Source: Euborellia annulipes
Taxonomy: Eukaryota > Arthropoda > Insecta > Dermaptera > Anisolabididae
Length of the DNA stretch: 64,000 bases
Direction: 5' to 3'
Assembly: GCA_023213315.1 (NCBI GenBank)
Contig: JAKCPI010006279.1
Span: 1-64,000, forward strand
In this document: piece by piece, positions 20,760 to 31,195 of the stretch
Position numbering within the stretch: the stretch's first letter is position 1
How the letters are laid out: each line of letters begins with the position of its first letter
The notes under the pieces: generated by a model
The model's database searches: none
What the model saw: the letters and a program-made list of their open reading frames with translations, nothing else
Told to the model about the DNA's origin: nothing
Position numbers and translations under genes: made by a program

Positions 20760-21595
20760 TTCATTAAAATGATTCGCCCACTAGCTCATTAACCTCCTTC
20801 GGGCCTTTATCAGACCTGTTCATTTAAAACAACTTTTTTGTAGGCATTTTCTGAAAAAGGTTAGTGAGACTAGTATACTGTATAAATACTATGCTATCCG
20901 GTCAGTGATAATAGAATGTTGTAGTTAAAATCTTCAACAAGGCCAAGAATTATAGAGTCTGGAGTTTATTATCTTTATTATAAAAAATAAACAAGGTATT
21001 ACCTATAATTCAAAAATTATTGAAGGTTTGTAGCAAGAACAATTATCAAATATATCCGCAGAGCTTTATTATAAAATGGAATTGTTTCAACAATTATAAA
21101 TTTCTTTGAAATACAGTTATTAGTTTAACTCCTGGGCTTATTTAAATGATTCAGAAGACCAATGACGTCAATTTTATCCAATTTATAATTCAGACATTAA
21201 CGTCAATAGTGAATTCCATTAACCCCTCTAAATTTTTTTTTTAGGCCCATTATGAATGTTGACAATACTATTATTAGTAGATTCATTTTTTGTCCTTCGG
21301 TCTAAAATGATCGTTTAGTCAGCATGTTTTAAATAAAAAAAAAAGATGCTACGCTTGGTCGCCGTCAAAAGAGAATGACGAATATTTTAAATTAATTATT
21401 TCTTAATAATTTAATTCGATAGATAAATAAGAAACAAAAAATAAATTAAGCAGAAAAACCTTGAATGGTTTGTCAATAAAAGTTATTTAGCCCATTTAAC
21501 TTAAATAGGCGGACGAATAGTGGCGGGAAAAAACAATTTTGAGTTTGTGGACCTTCATTGATTTTATTCCCTAAATGTTCTTTTATTTTTTAATC
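20760..21595. other. AT-rich sequence, no gene seen
   Basis: No repeat family match or coding segment is apparent. Confidence 0.4.
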
Positions 21596-21715
21596 TACAG
21601 GGGATAGACAAAATAATATGAAACACCGGACATATAAACAATATTTATTTATTATTAATGTGTTGAGCCACCATTTGCTTGAAGAAATTTTTACAGGTAA
21701 TTTGGGGGTACTCAA
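21596..21715 (+). mobile_element. Mariner/Tc1-like end fragment
   Basis: TACAGGGGATAGACAAAATA starts after a TA, and TGTTGAGCCACCATTTGC follows about 60 bp later. This arrangement resembles one end of Tc1/mariner-type elements. I find no matching right end, so it is a solo or truncated end. Confidence 0.4.
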
Positions 21716-21769
21716 GGATGTCTATTTTAAGTTTTCGATCTCAAGGACTCTGTACCATTGGGGGAGCGG

Positions 21770-22130
21770 AGGGGGGCAAAAAATTTAGAACTTTTTTCAG
21801 TTTTTATTTTGTTCGTAAACCAAGAATATTTTGCACACTATAGTACAATAGAAATTTGTAGAGCATTAAATTTGCTAAAATGTGGTTGATAAAACGAATT
21901 TGTAGACCCGACATTAACCGAGATAAGGCCGATCAAAGTTTCTCGAAAAAAAACAAATAGAAAAATCGTTCGGTCGTATCTCGGTTAATATTGACTTTAC
22001 AAATTTGATTTAGAAAATTTAATACTCTACAACTTTGTATTGTACTATGGTGCACAAAATATGTTTAGTTTACGAGATATAAGCGAAAAACTGAAAAAAG
22101 TCCAAATTTTCTCGAAATGTAAAATATAGA
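21770..22130. repeat. Imperfect foldback element
   Basis: The left arm (AACTTTTTTCAGTTTTT, TTTTGCACACTATAGTACAA, ATTAACCGAGATAAGGCCGA) recurs inverted in the right arm (TCGGTTAATATTGAC, TTGTACTATGGTGCACAAAA, AAAAACTGAAAAAAGT). The arms are about 165 bp and moderately diverged. No frame is present. Confidence 0.7.
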
Positions 22131-22139
22131 AACTTTAAT

Positions 22140-22541
22140 CGGGTGTGGGGGGGGGGGCCTTGATAGTTCTTCACTATCATGGATGTATCATTATATTGTA
22201 AAAATGAATTTTAAAATTTTTGGTACCTATACATTAAAAAAAATACCTCCCTCCACTAAATTCCCTGAGACTTAAGTTATCAATAATGACAATGTCAATA
22301 TTCGGGATAAAATCATTGTTGAAAAAATAAAGATTCTTAATTATCTTGCACTATTATAAAACAATTATTTTTTTAGCTCCTAAGAGCAGTAGTAGAGAGG
22401 TATAAGTCTCGCTTCATGCTCAGGAGTTAGCGTCCCATTTCGAAAATTTTATTTTGATATATAAATAATTTATTCTATATAATAATAATAATATAATAGT
22501 ATAAGTATAGATATAGACAAATTATATTGCCAAATAAAATA
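22140..22541. other. AT-rich sequence with G run, no gene seen
   Basis: A G run lies at about 22147-22157. The rest is AT-rich with no recognisable element. Confidence 0.4.
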
Positions 22542-23215
22542 GAAATATCTGGTGTGACTGATCGCACACAACTTTCTCTTTCCTTTGGTAATCGAAAGTT
22601 GTGTTCTGTGATTGTCACACCAGATTTTTTGTGTCGACATATATTTAGGCTCCGACAGTACGGTACATTTGAATTCAAGATGTAAAATTTATAAGTATGG
22701 GAAAATATTTATATTTTGTTACCATGGCAACCATTTCTCCTTTCTTTTCTATGGAGTACAAGAGTAAAGTGGTCTTCAGAAGATTTCAATGGCAAAATGA
22801 GAATATACATTTTAAAGAGTATCTAAAAAATAGTTGATTTATTGAATTTAAATCAAAATCGTTGGAGCAAATTTTGAGAAAATCGAAAAAAACTGAAAAA
22901 GTGCATCAGTAAAGTACTAGTACTCTTTGGCTAATTTTGATTCAAAAGCTTACTCTCCCGCTCCCAAGGGGGTGCTTAACTTAAATATAAAATTTCAGCC
23001 TCCTAGCTCAATTCCGTCATGCTTAAGATATTTTGTTCACAGACACACAGACAGACACACCGACAGACCCTGTCGCGAAAACCACTTTTTTGGATTCAGG
23101 GGACCTGACCAAAACGTGTATATCCATCAAAATCTCGACATCGAATTTTTGACATGGATACAATACTTTCTCTCTCAATATATTAACATATGTAGAGGTA
23201 AGAGAAAGTAAAAAT
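22542..23215 (+). repeat. HPR repeat, full length
   Basis: All modules are present: 5' hairpin (22543-22628), GTGTCGACATATATTTAG, X-box-like GTTACCATGGCAAC at 22718-22731, AGTACTAGTACT, the CAGACACA tract, ATGTCGCGAAAACCAC-like block, GACATCGAATTTTTGAC, and terminal hairpin ending AGAGAAAGTAAAAAT. The open frames at 22475-22678 and 22927-23211 are repeat translations. Confidence 0.92.
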
Positions 23216-23778
23216 GGAGGGGGAAAATGGACTCGGATGTTGAAAGAAAAAATTCAATTTCCCCTACTATGTTCTGGATTTAGTCGCTTTGGCCACTTAC
23301 TTGTCTAATTCTGATGATAATATTATTCTGAATATAACATTAATATATGAAAATGTTAATATCGTTTCGTATCTGACGATTTTCGGCAGCGGAAAAAAAA
23401 AGTGAAAGCGATTGTTGTTACGGACGAAAAAAAATCCCACTTAATATGACGGCATTTTCGAATTCCGCATGCTCAAGAAATGTCCAAGCTGTGCAGCTTT
23501 CGTTTTTTTATGGCTCGCTTTTCGAAATTTCAGATGCTCGATCGGCATCACTTTAATGATTTATCTTTCAAATCAATCGAATCATTATTTATTCAGATTA
23601 ATTTATTCAGGATTAATATACTAGACATGAATTGAAGGGGGGCACCACACCCAGAGAAGGGGAACTCCCGGGAAATGATAGCAAAAATAATAATTAGAAA
23701 ATACTTTGGGTTCAACATTTTAAAATTGTAAAATTTAAAAAAAAAATATTTATCTATGAAATTTTCTATTAAGCGTAT
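23216..23778. other. Possible single-copy sequence, no gene seen
   Basis: No repeat match is evident from about 23240 to 23600. It is AT-rich with some GC-richer spots (CGATTTTCGGCAGCGG, GGCATTTTCGAATTCCGC). No coding feature is recognised. Confidence 0.35.
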
Positions 23779-24420
23779 AAAAAAATCTGGTGTGACTGAT
23801 CGCACAGCACACATCTTTCTCTTACCTTTGATAAAAGAAAGTTGTGTACTGTGCTTGTCACACCAGATTTTTTGTGTCGACATATGATGGAAAATATTTA
23901 AATTCTGTTACCATAGAAACCATTTCTCCTATCTTTCCTATGAAGCACAAGAGTAAAGTGTGCTTCAAACAATTTTCAGGGCAAAATGAGAATATACATT
24001 TTAAAGAGTATCTAAAAAATAATTGATTTTTGACTTTTAATCAAAATCGTCAGAACGAGAAAAAAAACTGAAAAAGTACATCAGTAAAGTACTAGTACTC
24101 TTTGGTCGATTTCGACTAAAAGCGTATCTTTGCCTCAGGCAGAGTTGGGCACCAACTAAATGTTGATTAAAAATTTAGTTAAAGTAAACAAATCATATCA
24201 AGAATCTAGTATGCTCTATTTAGTTTGAGTAAAAATTTAGTTAAACTAAAAATAACAAATCAGATTTCTGATATGATTAAATTAGTTTGAGTAAAAATTT
24301 AATCAAATTAAATTAATTTTAATCAGATAAATTAACTTAACTAAATTTTGATTAATATATTTGTTAAGTATTTAATGATTTATTTTATAGTTTTTTGACC
24401 TAGTTTAGCAACTAGTGAGC

Positions 24421-24688
24421 CAAGGGCGGATCCAGAGTTGTTTCTCGGGGGGGGGGGGTAATCTGGTGTGACTCGTCGCACAGCACACAATTTTTTCTTA
24501 ATTTCGGTAATTTAAAGGCGTATTCTCTTCTTGTTTGTCAGAATATAAATACACATCAAATTTTTAAGTATTAATTTTTTAAAATTTTACATTAAAAATA
24601 CAATTTTTTTTCGAAAAAAAAAAGTTTTTTTAATCTCGGGGGGGGGAGGGGGGGGAATTACCCCCTTTACCCCCTGTATCTGCCCTTG
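24421..24688. mobile_element. hAT MITE in the left foldback arm
   Basis: The ends are CAAGGGCGGATCCAG and CTGTATCTGCCCTTG. The 8-bp duplication TAGTGAGC is exact at 24413-24420 and 24689-24696. The interior has G runs at both ends and an internal AATCTGGTGTGACTCGTCGC segment matching the 5' hairpin of HPR. A sister copy is at 61661-61926. Confidence 0.9.
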
Positions 24689-25051
24689 TAGTGAGCTGAT
24701 TTTAAAAAATTTGGACCAACAATGCTTATAAATTAAATAATAAACTTTACTAGGATGGATTTCTTTCTTATAACTAGAGCCCGGATTTTTATGTAGCAAA
24801 AACCGCTAAATATGCCATATAATATGCAGTAAAAGTATTAAAATATGATAATTCATTCTCGTTCTTTCTAAAATATAGTATACTAGTAAATATACTGTAA
24901 ATCAAATATTATTAAATTAAATAAGTTAAGATAGATAATGAATCAAAACACTATACACATTGTTCGATACAATTTATTGTGAATCAGTCCCCTCGCTATA
25001 TGACATTCACTGGAGGCATCGGCGTTCATGTTTTCGAAACGAATATTTATC

Positions 25052-25748
25052 AAAAAATCTGGTGTGACTGGCGCAAGCACACAACTTTCTCTTACCTTCG
25101 GTAATCGAAAGTTGTGCACTGTGCTTGTCACACCAGATTTTTTGTGTCGACATGTATTTAGTTTCCGACAGTATGGTACATTCGATTTTCAAGATGTAAA
25201 ATTTATAAGTATGGCAAAATGTTTATATTTTGTTACCATGGCAACCATTTCTCCTATCTTTTCTATGGAGTACAAGAGTAAAGTGGTCTTCAGAAGATTT
25301 CAATCACAAAATGAGAATATACATTTTAAAGAGAATCTAAAAAATAATTGATTTTTGAATTTAAAAAAAAATCGTTGGAGCAAATTTTGAGAAAATCGAA
25401 AAAAAACTGAAAAAGTGAATCAGTAAAGTACTAGTACTTTTTGGTCGATTTTGTTCAAAAGCTTCGTGTCACGTCCCATGGGGGTGCCTAGCTTAAATAT
25501 AAAATTTCAACTTCCTAGGTCTTTTCGTTCTTGAGATATCTTGTTCACAGACACACAGACAGACAGACACACAGACAGACAGACACACAGACAGACAGAC
25601 CATGTCGCGAAAACCACTTTTTTGGATTCAGGAGACCTCAAAACGTGAAGATCCATCAAACTCTCGACATCGAATTTTTTGACATGAATCCAATACTTTC
25701 TCTCTATATATATATTACATATATACATAGGTAAGAGAAAGTAAAAAT
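25052..25748 (+). repeat. HPR repeat, full length
   Basis: Full unit with a long, well-matched 5' hairpin (25052-25142), X-box-like GTTACCATGGCAAC at 25232-25245, AGTACTAGTACTTTT, a CAGACAGACACA tract, and the terminal hairpin with a TATATA loop. It lies 106 bp upstream of a second full unit in the same orientation. All open frames here are repeat translations. Confidence 0.93.
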
Positions 25749-25854
25749 ATACAATGACGAAATTGATGGAGTAATTTTTTTTGCTAATCTCGCGTTGTAC
25801 TAAATAAGAAGTCATTTTAAAGTCGAAACGTAAACATATAACGAGAGGAATTAT

Positions 25855-26551
25855 AAAAAATCTGGTGTGACTGGCGCACAGCACACAACTTTCTCTTACC
25901 TTCGGTAATCGAAAGTTGTGTTCTGTGCTTGTCACACCAGATTTTTTGTGTCGACATGTATTTAGTTTCCGACAGTAGGGTACAATTGAATTCAAGATGT
26001 AAAATTTATAAGTATGGGAAAATATTTATATTTTGATACCATGGCAACCATTTCTCCTATCTTTTCTATGGAGAACAAGAGTAAAGTGGTCTTCAGAAGA
26101 TTTCAATCACAAAATGAGAATATACATTTTATAGAGAATCTAAAAAATAATTGATTTTTGAATTTAAAAAAAAATCGTTGGAGCAAATTTTGAGAAAATC
26201 GAAAAAAACTGAAAAAGTGAATCAGTAAAGTACTAGTACTCTTTGGTCGATTTGTTCAAAAGCTTCGTGTCACGTCCCATGGGGGTGCCTAACTTAAATA
26301 TAAAATTTCAACTTCCTAGCTCTTTTCGTTCTTGAGATATTTTGTTCACAGACACACACACAGACAGACACACAGACAGACACACAGACAGACACACAGA
26401 CAGACCATGTCGCGAAAACCACTTTTTTGGATTCAGGGGACCTCAAAACGTGAAGATCCATCAAAATCTCGACATCGAATTTTGACATGAATCCAATACT
26501 TTCTCTCTATATATATATTACATATATACATAGGTAAGAGAAAGTAAAAAT
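25855..26551 (+). repeat. HPR repeat, full length
   Basis: Nearly identical to the preceding unit. It carries the diagnostic variants GATACCATGGCAAC (26032-26045), TAGGGTACAATTG and TTTATAGAGAATC, shared with the inverted unit at 26804-27500. This points to a recent duplication of one from the other. Confidence 0.93.
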
Positions 26552-26803
26552 AAGTTAGGATGAAAATTGTGCAAAAGAAATGTTTTAATTGACCATCAAT
26601 TTCATCTTATATGAATATTATCAACCACACTGCCCTAAATGATAGACATTGTATAAACATACTAGTAAAGTTGATCTGCATAATATTTCAATGAAAAGTC
26701 TTAAATTCAGTTCACTAGTTAGCTAGATGATAACTAATGTTATAAGAAAGAAATCCATCCTAGTAAAGTTTATTATTTAATTTATAAGCATTGTTGGTCC
26801 AAA

Positions 26804-27500
26804 TTTTTACTTTCTCTTACCTATGTATATATGTAATATATATATAGAGAGAAAGTATTGGATTCATGTCAAAAATTCGATGTCGAGATTTTGATGGATC
26901 TTCACGTTTTGAGGTCCCCTGAATCCAAAAAACTGGTTTTCGCGACATGGTTTGTCTGTGTGTGTGTGTGTCTGTCTGTCTGTGTGTCTGTCTGTGTGTG
27001 TGTCTGTGAACAAAATATCTCAAGAACGAAAGAGCCAGGAGGTTGAAATTTTATATTTCAGTTACGCACCCCATGGGACGTGACACGAAGCTTTTGAACA
27101 AAATCGACCAAAAAGTACTAGTACTTTACTGATTCACTTTTTCAGTTTTTTTCGATTTTCTCAAAATTTGCTCCAACGATTTTTTTTTAAATTCAAAAAT
27201 CAATTATTTTTTAGATTCTCTATAAAATGTATATTCTCATTTTGTGATTGAAATCTTCTGAAGACCACTTTACTCTTGTACTCCATAGAAAAGATAGGAG
27301 AAATGGTTGCCATGGTATCAAAATATAAATATTTTCCCATACTTATAAATTTTACATCTTGAATTCAATTGTACCCTACTGTCGGAAACTAAATACATGT
27401 CGACACAAAAAATCTGGTGTGACAAGCACAGAACACAACTTTCGATTACCGAAGGTAAGAGAAAGTTGTGTGCTGTGCGCCAGTCACACCAGATTTTTTT
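26804..27500 (-). repeat. HPR repeat, full length, inverted
   Basis: Reverse complement of the unit at 25855-26551, with the same rare variants. The empty site can be read from the left foldback arm: AAATTTTTTAAAATCAGC near 24700 on the minus strand is split within its T run by this unit. HPR insertion here therefore targeted a poly-T/A tract with at most a few T residues duplicated. Confidence 0.93.
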
Positions 27501-27515
27501 AAAATCAGCTCACTA

Positions 27516-27990
27516 CAAGGGCAGATACAGGGGGGTAAAGGGGGTAATCCCCCCCGAGATTAAAAACTTTTTTTTCGAAAAAAAAAAAAAATTGTATTTT
27601 TTAATGTAAAATTGCCAAACGTCGCGGGTTCGGACCCAGGCAGTCCGATGATTTTTATTTAAGCCATTTGGATACCAGATGGCTTAAATAGAAATGCCTG
27701 AACCCACAATAGATAATATATATTACAACGGTTATCGTCAAAGTCTTAAATGGCCTAAGTTGCCGAAAAGACTGTGTGAATGTGTGTGTGAGTGTGAGTG
27801 TGAATGAGAAAAAAAAAGTGTAATGTAAAATTTTAAAAATTAATACTTAAAAATTTGATTTGTATTTATATTCTGACAAACAAGAAGAGAATACGCCTTT
27901 AAATTACCGAAATTAAGAAAAAATTGTGTGCTGTGCGACGAGTCACACCAGATTACCCCCCCCTGAGAAACAACTCTGGATCCGCCCTTG
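27516..27990. mobile_element. hAT MITE in the right foldback arm, split by a SINE
   Basis: Inverted counterpart of the MITE at 24421-24688, with the inverse duplication GCTCACTA at 27508-27515 and 27991-27998. It is interrupted by a 5'-truncated SINE A at 27614-27821. Because the same MITE sits at the same place in both arms, one arm was copied from the other after this insertion. Confidence 0.88.
27614..27821 (+). repeat. SINE A, 5'-truncated
   Basis: Starts within the head at CCAAACGTCGCGGGTTCGG and runs through the tail GGCCTAAGTTGCCGAAAAGA and the GTGTGAGTGTGAGTGTGA end. The flanking duplication is AATGTAAAATT at 27603-27613 and 27822-27832. The truncation and duplication fit target-primed insertion. 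Confidence 0.9.
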
Positions 27991-28177
27991 GCTCACTAGT
28001 TGCTATACTAGGTCAAAAAACTATAAAATAAATCATTAAATACTTAACAAATATATATTAATCAAAATTTAGTTAAGTTAATTTATCTGATTAAAATTAA
28101 TTTAATTTGATTAAATTTTTACTCAAAACTAATTTAATCATATCAGAAATCTGATTTGTTATTTTTAGTTTAACTAA

Positions 28178-28333
28178 TTAGAAATGCCTCAACCCACAAT
28201 TTATATATTAATCACAACGGTTATCGTTTAAAGTCTTAAATGGCCTGAGTTGCCGAAAAGACTGTGTGAATGTGTGTGTGAATGTGAGTGTGAATGAGAA
28301 AAAGTGTGAATGTTTTTTTAATCATTTAAAAAA
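28178..28333 (+). repeat. SINE A, 5'-truncated
   Basis: Begins in the body at TTAGAAATGCCTCAACCC and continues to the shared tail and the GTGTGAATG end. The exact 11-bp duplication AGTTTAACTAA is at 28167-28177 and 28334-28344. Confidence 0.9.
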
Positions 28334-28827
28334 AGTTTAACTAAATTTTTACTCAAACTAAATAGAGCATACTAGATTCTTGATATGATTTGTTTACTTT
28401 AACTAAATTTTTAATCAACATTTAGTTGGTGCCCAACTCTGGCCTCAGGAGGGTACCTTACTTAAATATAAAATTTCAACCTCCTAGCTCAATTCTTTCC
28501 TGCTTAAAATTGAACACAGACAGACAGACCATGTCGCGAAAACCACTTTTTTGGATTCAGGAGACCTCAAAACGTGCATATTCATCAAAATCTCGACATC
28601 GAATTTTCAATATGAATCCAATACTTTCTCTCTATATATATTAACATATATAGCTATGGGTAAGAGGAAGAAAAAATAGACAACAAAATTGAAAAACTTA
28701 AAAAAAAATTAATTTTTCTTTAATTATATAGCAGGGAGTAAAATTATGGTGTAAATATGGTCGGAGTAAGGTATATTTTTAATTCAAAAGTAAATTTTTT
28801 CTAAAAAAAAAAAAAAAAAAAAAAATA

Positions 28828-29210
28828 CTCGCATCCCCCTGGTATGTAACGCGAAGCTTTTGAACAGAACCGACCAAAGAGTACTAGTACTTTACTAATG
28901 CACTTTTTCAGTTTTTTTTTTCCCCAAAATTCGCTCCCAGGATTTTGATTAAAATTCAAAAATCAATTATTTTTTAGATGCTATTTAAAATGTATATTCT
29001 CATTTTGCCTTTGAAATCTTCTGAAAACCATTTTATTCTTGTAATCCATAGAAAAGATAGGAGAAATGGATTCCATGGTAACAAAATATAAATATTTTCT
29101 TATACTTATAAATTTTACATCTTGAAATTCGAATGTATTGTAACTTATTGTCGGAAACTAAATAAATGTCGACTCAAAAAATCTGGTGCGACCAGTCACA
29201 CCAGACTTTT
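28828..29210 (-). repeat. HPR repeat, partial
   Basis: Reverse copy of the 5' half: AGTACTAGTACTTTACTAAT, a decayed X-box (GATTCCATGGTAAC near 29069), the GTCGACTCAAAAAATCTGG edge and a collapsed 5' hairpin of about 40 bp (29177-29210). The 3' half is missing. Confidence 0.85.
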
Positions 29211-29211
29211 A

Positions 29212-30250
29212 ATATATAAAGAGGTGTAATAACACCTCATTTTATTGATTCTAATTTTCTAGGGAAAAAATATAAATTACTGGGCTAGTCAATCATCTGC
29301 TTACGCCCTCTTAACGAAGCCACTAAATATAATTATGAGCAAACTAATAGATTTAAACAATCAAGTAGCTTATGAACATTTAATTATTATTTCGTTTGAA
29401 CAACTTTTTGAAATTATGATAATTTATTATAAAATTTACAAAACATGGCTCATTTATGATATGAGAGAAACACTTCGAATTGTTTGTAGTCTTTTTTTTT
29501 TTACTTTTTATTTAACAAATGATTTATGTCCAAGTCTTATGTAGAAATTGGATTGGATCCAAAAGAAACAAATTTGTATAAAAATCCTCTCCAGCGACAA
29601 AAAAATTTCTTTTTTTTTTATTCATTCATTTAAGTGTTGGACATAATGATCAAGAGATAATTATAATTATTTTACCTTGCTGAGTGACGTATTCTTTAAA
29701 ATTTCGCCCTTGAAGATGACTAATAGGATTTATTTAATTCTAAATCCAATATGACTAGCTAAATAGATAAATAAAAGCGAATTGAATAGAATTGGTTTTA
29801 ATTGACAGGAGGGTTAATTTGTATTATACTAAGAATAATTAAGCATTGAAAAAAAAACCTAATGAAGTCTTCAAATTAATAACAAATTTAATGATTTGTT
29901 TTGTAATAAAGAAATGATATATATTTAAAAACTAAAAAAAAATGTCTTTCTATTTTAATATAATCCCATAAGTAGGCGACCTTGGACTTGGGTGAAGAAA
30001 GAAGCCGAGTGTCAAGATCGCAGTCAAGCAAGGTCAAGCATCGTTCATTATCGGATGGGTGTTTTTACTAATAATTCAATATCTTTACCAAATCATTTGC
30101 CAAATTTATTCTGTATAATTGAATTAAAATTATCGAGTAAGAAAAAATGACAAAAACAATAAAATATTTATTTGTGGAAAAATATTCTATTGTATAATTA
30201 TAAATAAAGCTCGGATTCCTATGCAATTGCATATTCTATTCGCTAACATG
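29212..30250. other. AT-rich sequence, no gene recognised
   Basis: An open plus-strand frame at 29335-29544 has no recognisable domain and a codon use driven by AT content. A less AT-biased patch at 29975-30060 (GACCTTGGACTTGGGTGAAG, GTCAAGCATCGTTCATT) matches no repeat here. Confidence 0.4.
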
Positions 30251-30555
30251 TACAGTGAGGGTCAATATTAAGTCCCACCCATGCGTTTTCTACTTGTGAT
30301 TTTTTTATTGTTTTTATAAAAAAAAAAAAAAAAATCTTTATTGAAAATTCCTTGAAAGTTTCCATTAAAAAATAGCCTATATAATATCTATGAAACCCTC
30401 GTGAAACTCACATAAATACAACCTTTGTTCAAAATGTTTCACTTGAAACCCACACCGCAATCCTTAAATTTAATTATACAATATTTTTTTAAAAACAATG
30501 AAATAATCACAAGTAGAAAACGCATGGGTGGAACTTAATATTGTCCCTCACTGTA
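30251..30555. mobile_element. Tc1/mariner-type MITE
   Basis: Long inverted ends starting TACAGTGAGGGTCAATATTA and ending CCTCACTGTA, extending about 50 bp inward through CATGCGTTTTCTACTTGTGA. The TA edge and the CAGTGAGG start fit Tc1/mariner-type ends. The interior has no coding frame. Confidence 0.8.
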
Positions 30556-30701
30556 CGTCGAGGAAAACCAATTTTCCATCCCAATCATGCCCCCTTGCCA
30601 CTATGATTCAAATTTTATATTGCATATTTTTGCATATTTGGTGAATATTGCATAAAGTTGCATATTTAAAACTTTTAATTGAGGTGTATAGCTGATAATA
30701 C

Positions 30702-30832
30702 AATTTATTTAAGGTTCAGGAAATCCCAAATGAGCAACGCAGCTAGTCGTTTTTTCAATTTTTAGTTAAATATAAATTGAAAAAACGACTAGCTGCGTTG
30801 CTCATTTTGGATTCCCTGAACCTTAAATAAAA
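30702..30832. repeat. Perfect-looking short foldback
   Basis: Two arms of about 60 bp (TTAAGGTTCAGG to AGCAACGCAGCTAGTCGTT and inverse) differ at only a few sites and are separated by about 10 bp. Transcribed, it would form a long hairpin. Confidence 0.8.
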
Positions 30833-30989
30833 TATTTAAAACTTTTTGAATATTCTTAGCGATTCTGACATAGGCTTACTTTAGGTGCGAACATTCATTC
30901 AAGACTCTTGAACTAGAAATCACGCTATCCGGCGAATTTCCGCACTAAAAGTATGTCATGAATTGCCAAGAGCCCCTCTAAGCTCGAAG

Positions 30990-31060
30990 CAAACATAACA
31001 TTTGTCCTGTTGAAGGCCGGAAAAATAGGCCGAAACGTCGACAATTGTATTGAATAAAGC
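30990..31060 (+). repeat. Hammerhead-like relic
   Basis: CCTGTTGAAGGCCGGAAAAA then TAGGCCGAAACGTCGAC keeps a GGCC/GGCC stem II and the GAAACGTC block. The core CTGTTGA has one change from CTGANGA. It abuts an HPR fragment. This is probably a decayed Penelope-like end. Confidence 0.4.
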
Positions 31061-31082
31061 GAAAGATTAGAAATATTTTCAA

Positions 31083-31192
31083 ACATCTTGAATTCTAAAT
31101 ATCCGCGGAAACTAAATATATGTCGAGCACAGAACACAATTACCGAAGGTAAGAGAAAGTTGTGTGCTGTACGACCAGTCACACCACATTTT
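31083..31192 (-). repeat. HPR repeat, 5' end fragment
   Basis: Contains ATCTTGAATTCTAAATAT, AAACTAAATATATGTCGA and one side of the 5' hairpin (GAACACAATTACCGAAGGTA to CAGTCACACCACATTT). Confidence 0.75.
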
Positions 31193-31195
31193 GTT

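Larger units (their letters stand above)
24140..28441. mobile_element. Composite hAT-type foldback transposon, 4.3 kb
   Basis: The outer ends are CAGAGTTGGGCACCAACTAA and its exact inverse. The 8-bp duplication GCCTCAGG is exact at 24132-24139 and 28442-28449. The long inverted arms are about 24140-24775 on the left and 26725-28441 on the right, the latter swollen by later insertions. The arms share a nested MITE. The central loop (24776-26724) carries two HPR units plus unrelated AT-rich sequence and no transposase. By its duplication length and CAG..CTG ends it is hAT-like, and by its arms it is a foldback. Confidence 0.85.
23779..28677 (+). repeat. HPR repeat split by a 4.3-kb hAT-type foldback
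   Basis: The 5' part (23779-24139) has the 5' hairpin, a degenerate X-box (GTTACCATAGAAACC) and AGTACTAGTACT. It breaks at GCCTCAGG. The 3' part (28442-28677) restarts with GCCTCAGG and continues as a normal HPR: AACTTAAATATAAAATTTC-like block, CAGACAGACAGACC, GACATCGAATTTT, then the terminal hairpin. The insertion is the separate feature at 24140-28441. Confidence 0.88.

Noticed and set aside
25507..25995. A 162-codon minus-strand open frame with Cys/Val-rich repeats
   Set aside because: It spans two HPR units and the frame is a translation of the CAGACA tract and hairpin. The same peptides recur at many HPR copies.
26340..26410. Possible CRISPR-like or satellite array
   Set aside because: The regular CACAGACAGA pattern is a microsatellite inside HPR. 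There are no unique spacers.
25855..26551. HPR as a Helitron
   Set aside because: The 3' hairpin near the end and insertion in A/T sequence are suggestive, but the required CTRR 3' end and a consistent TC start at an A-T junction are not present.
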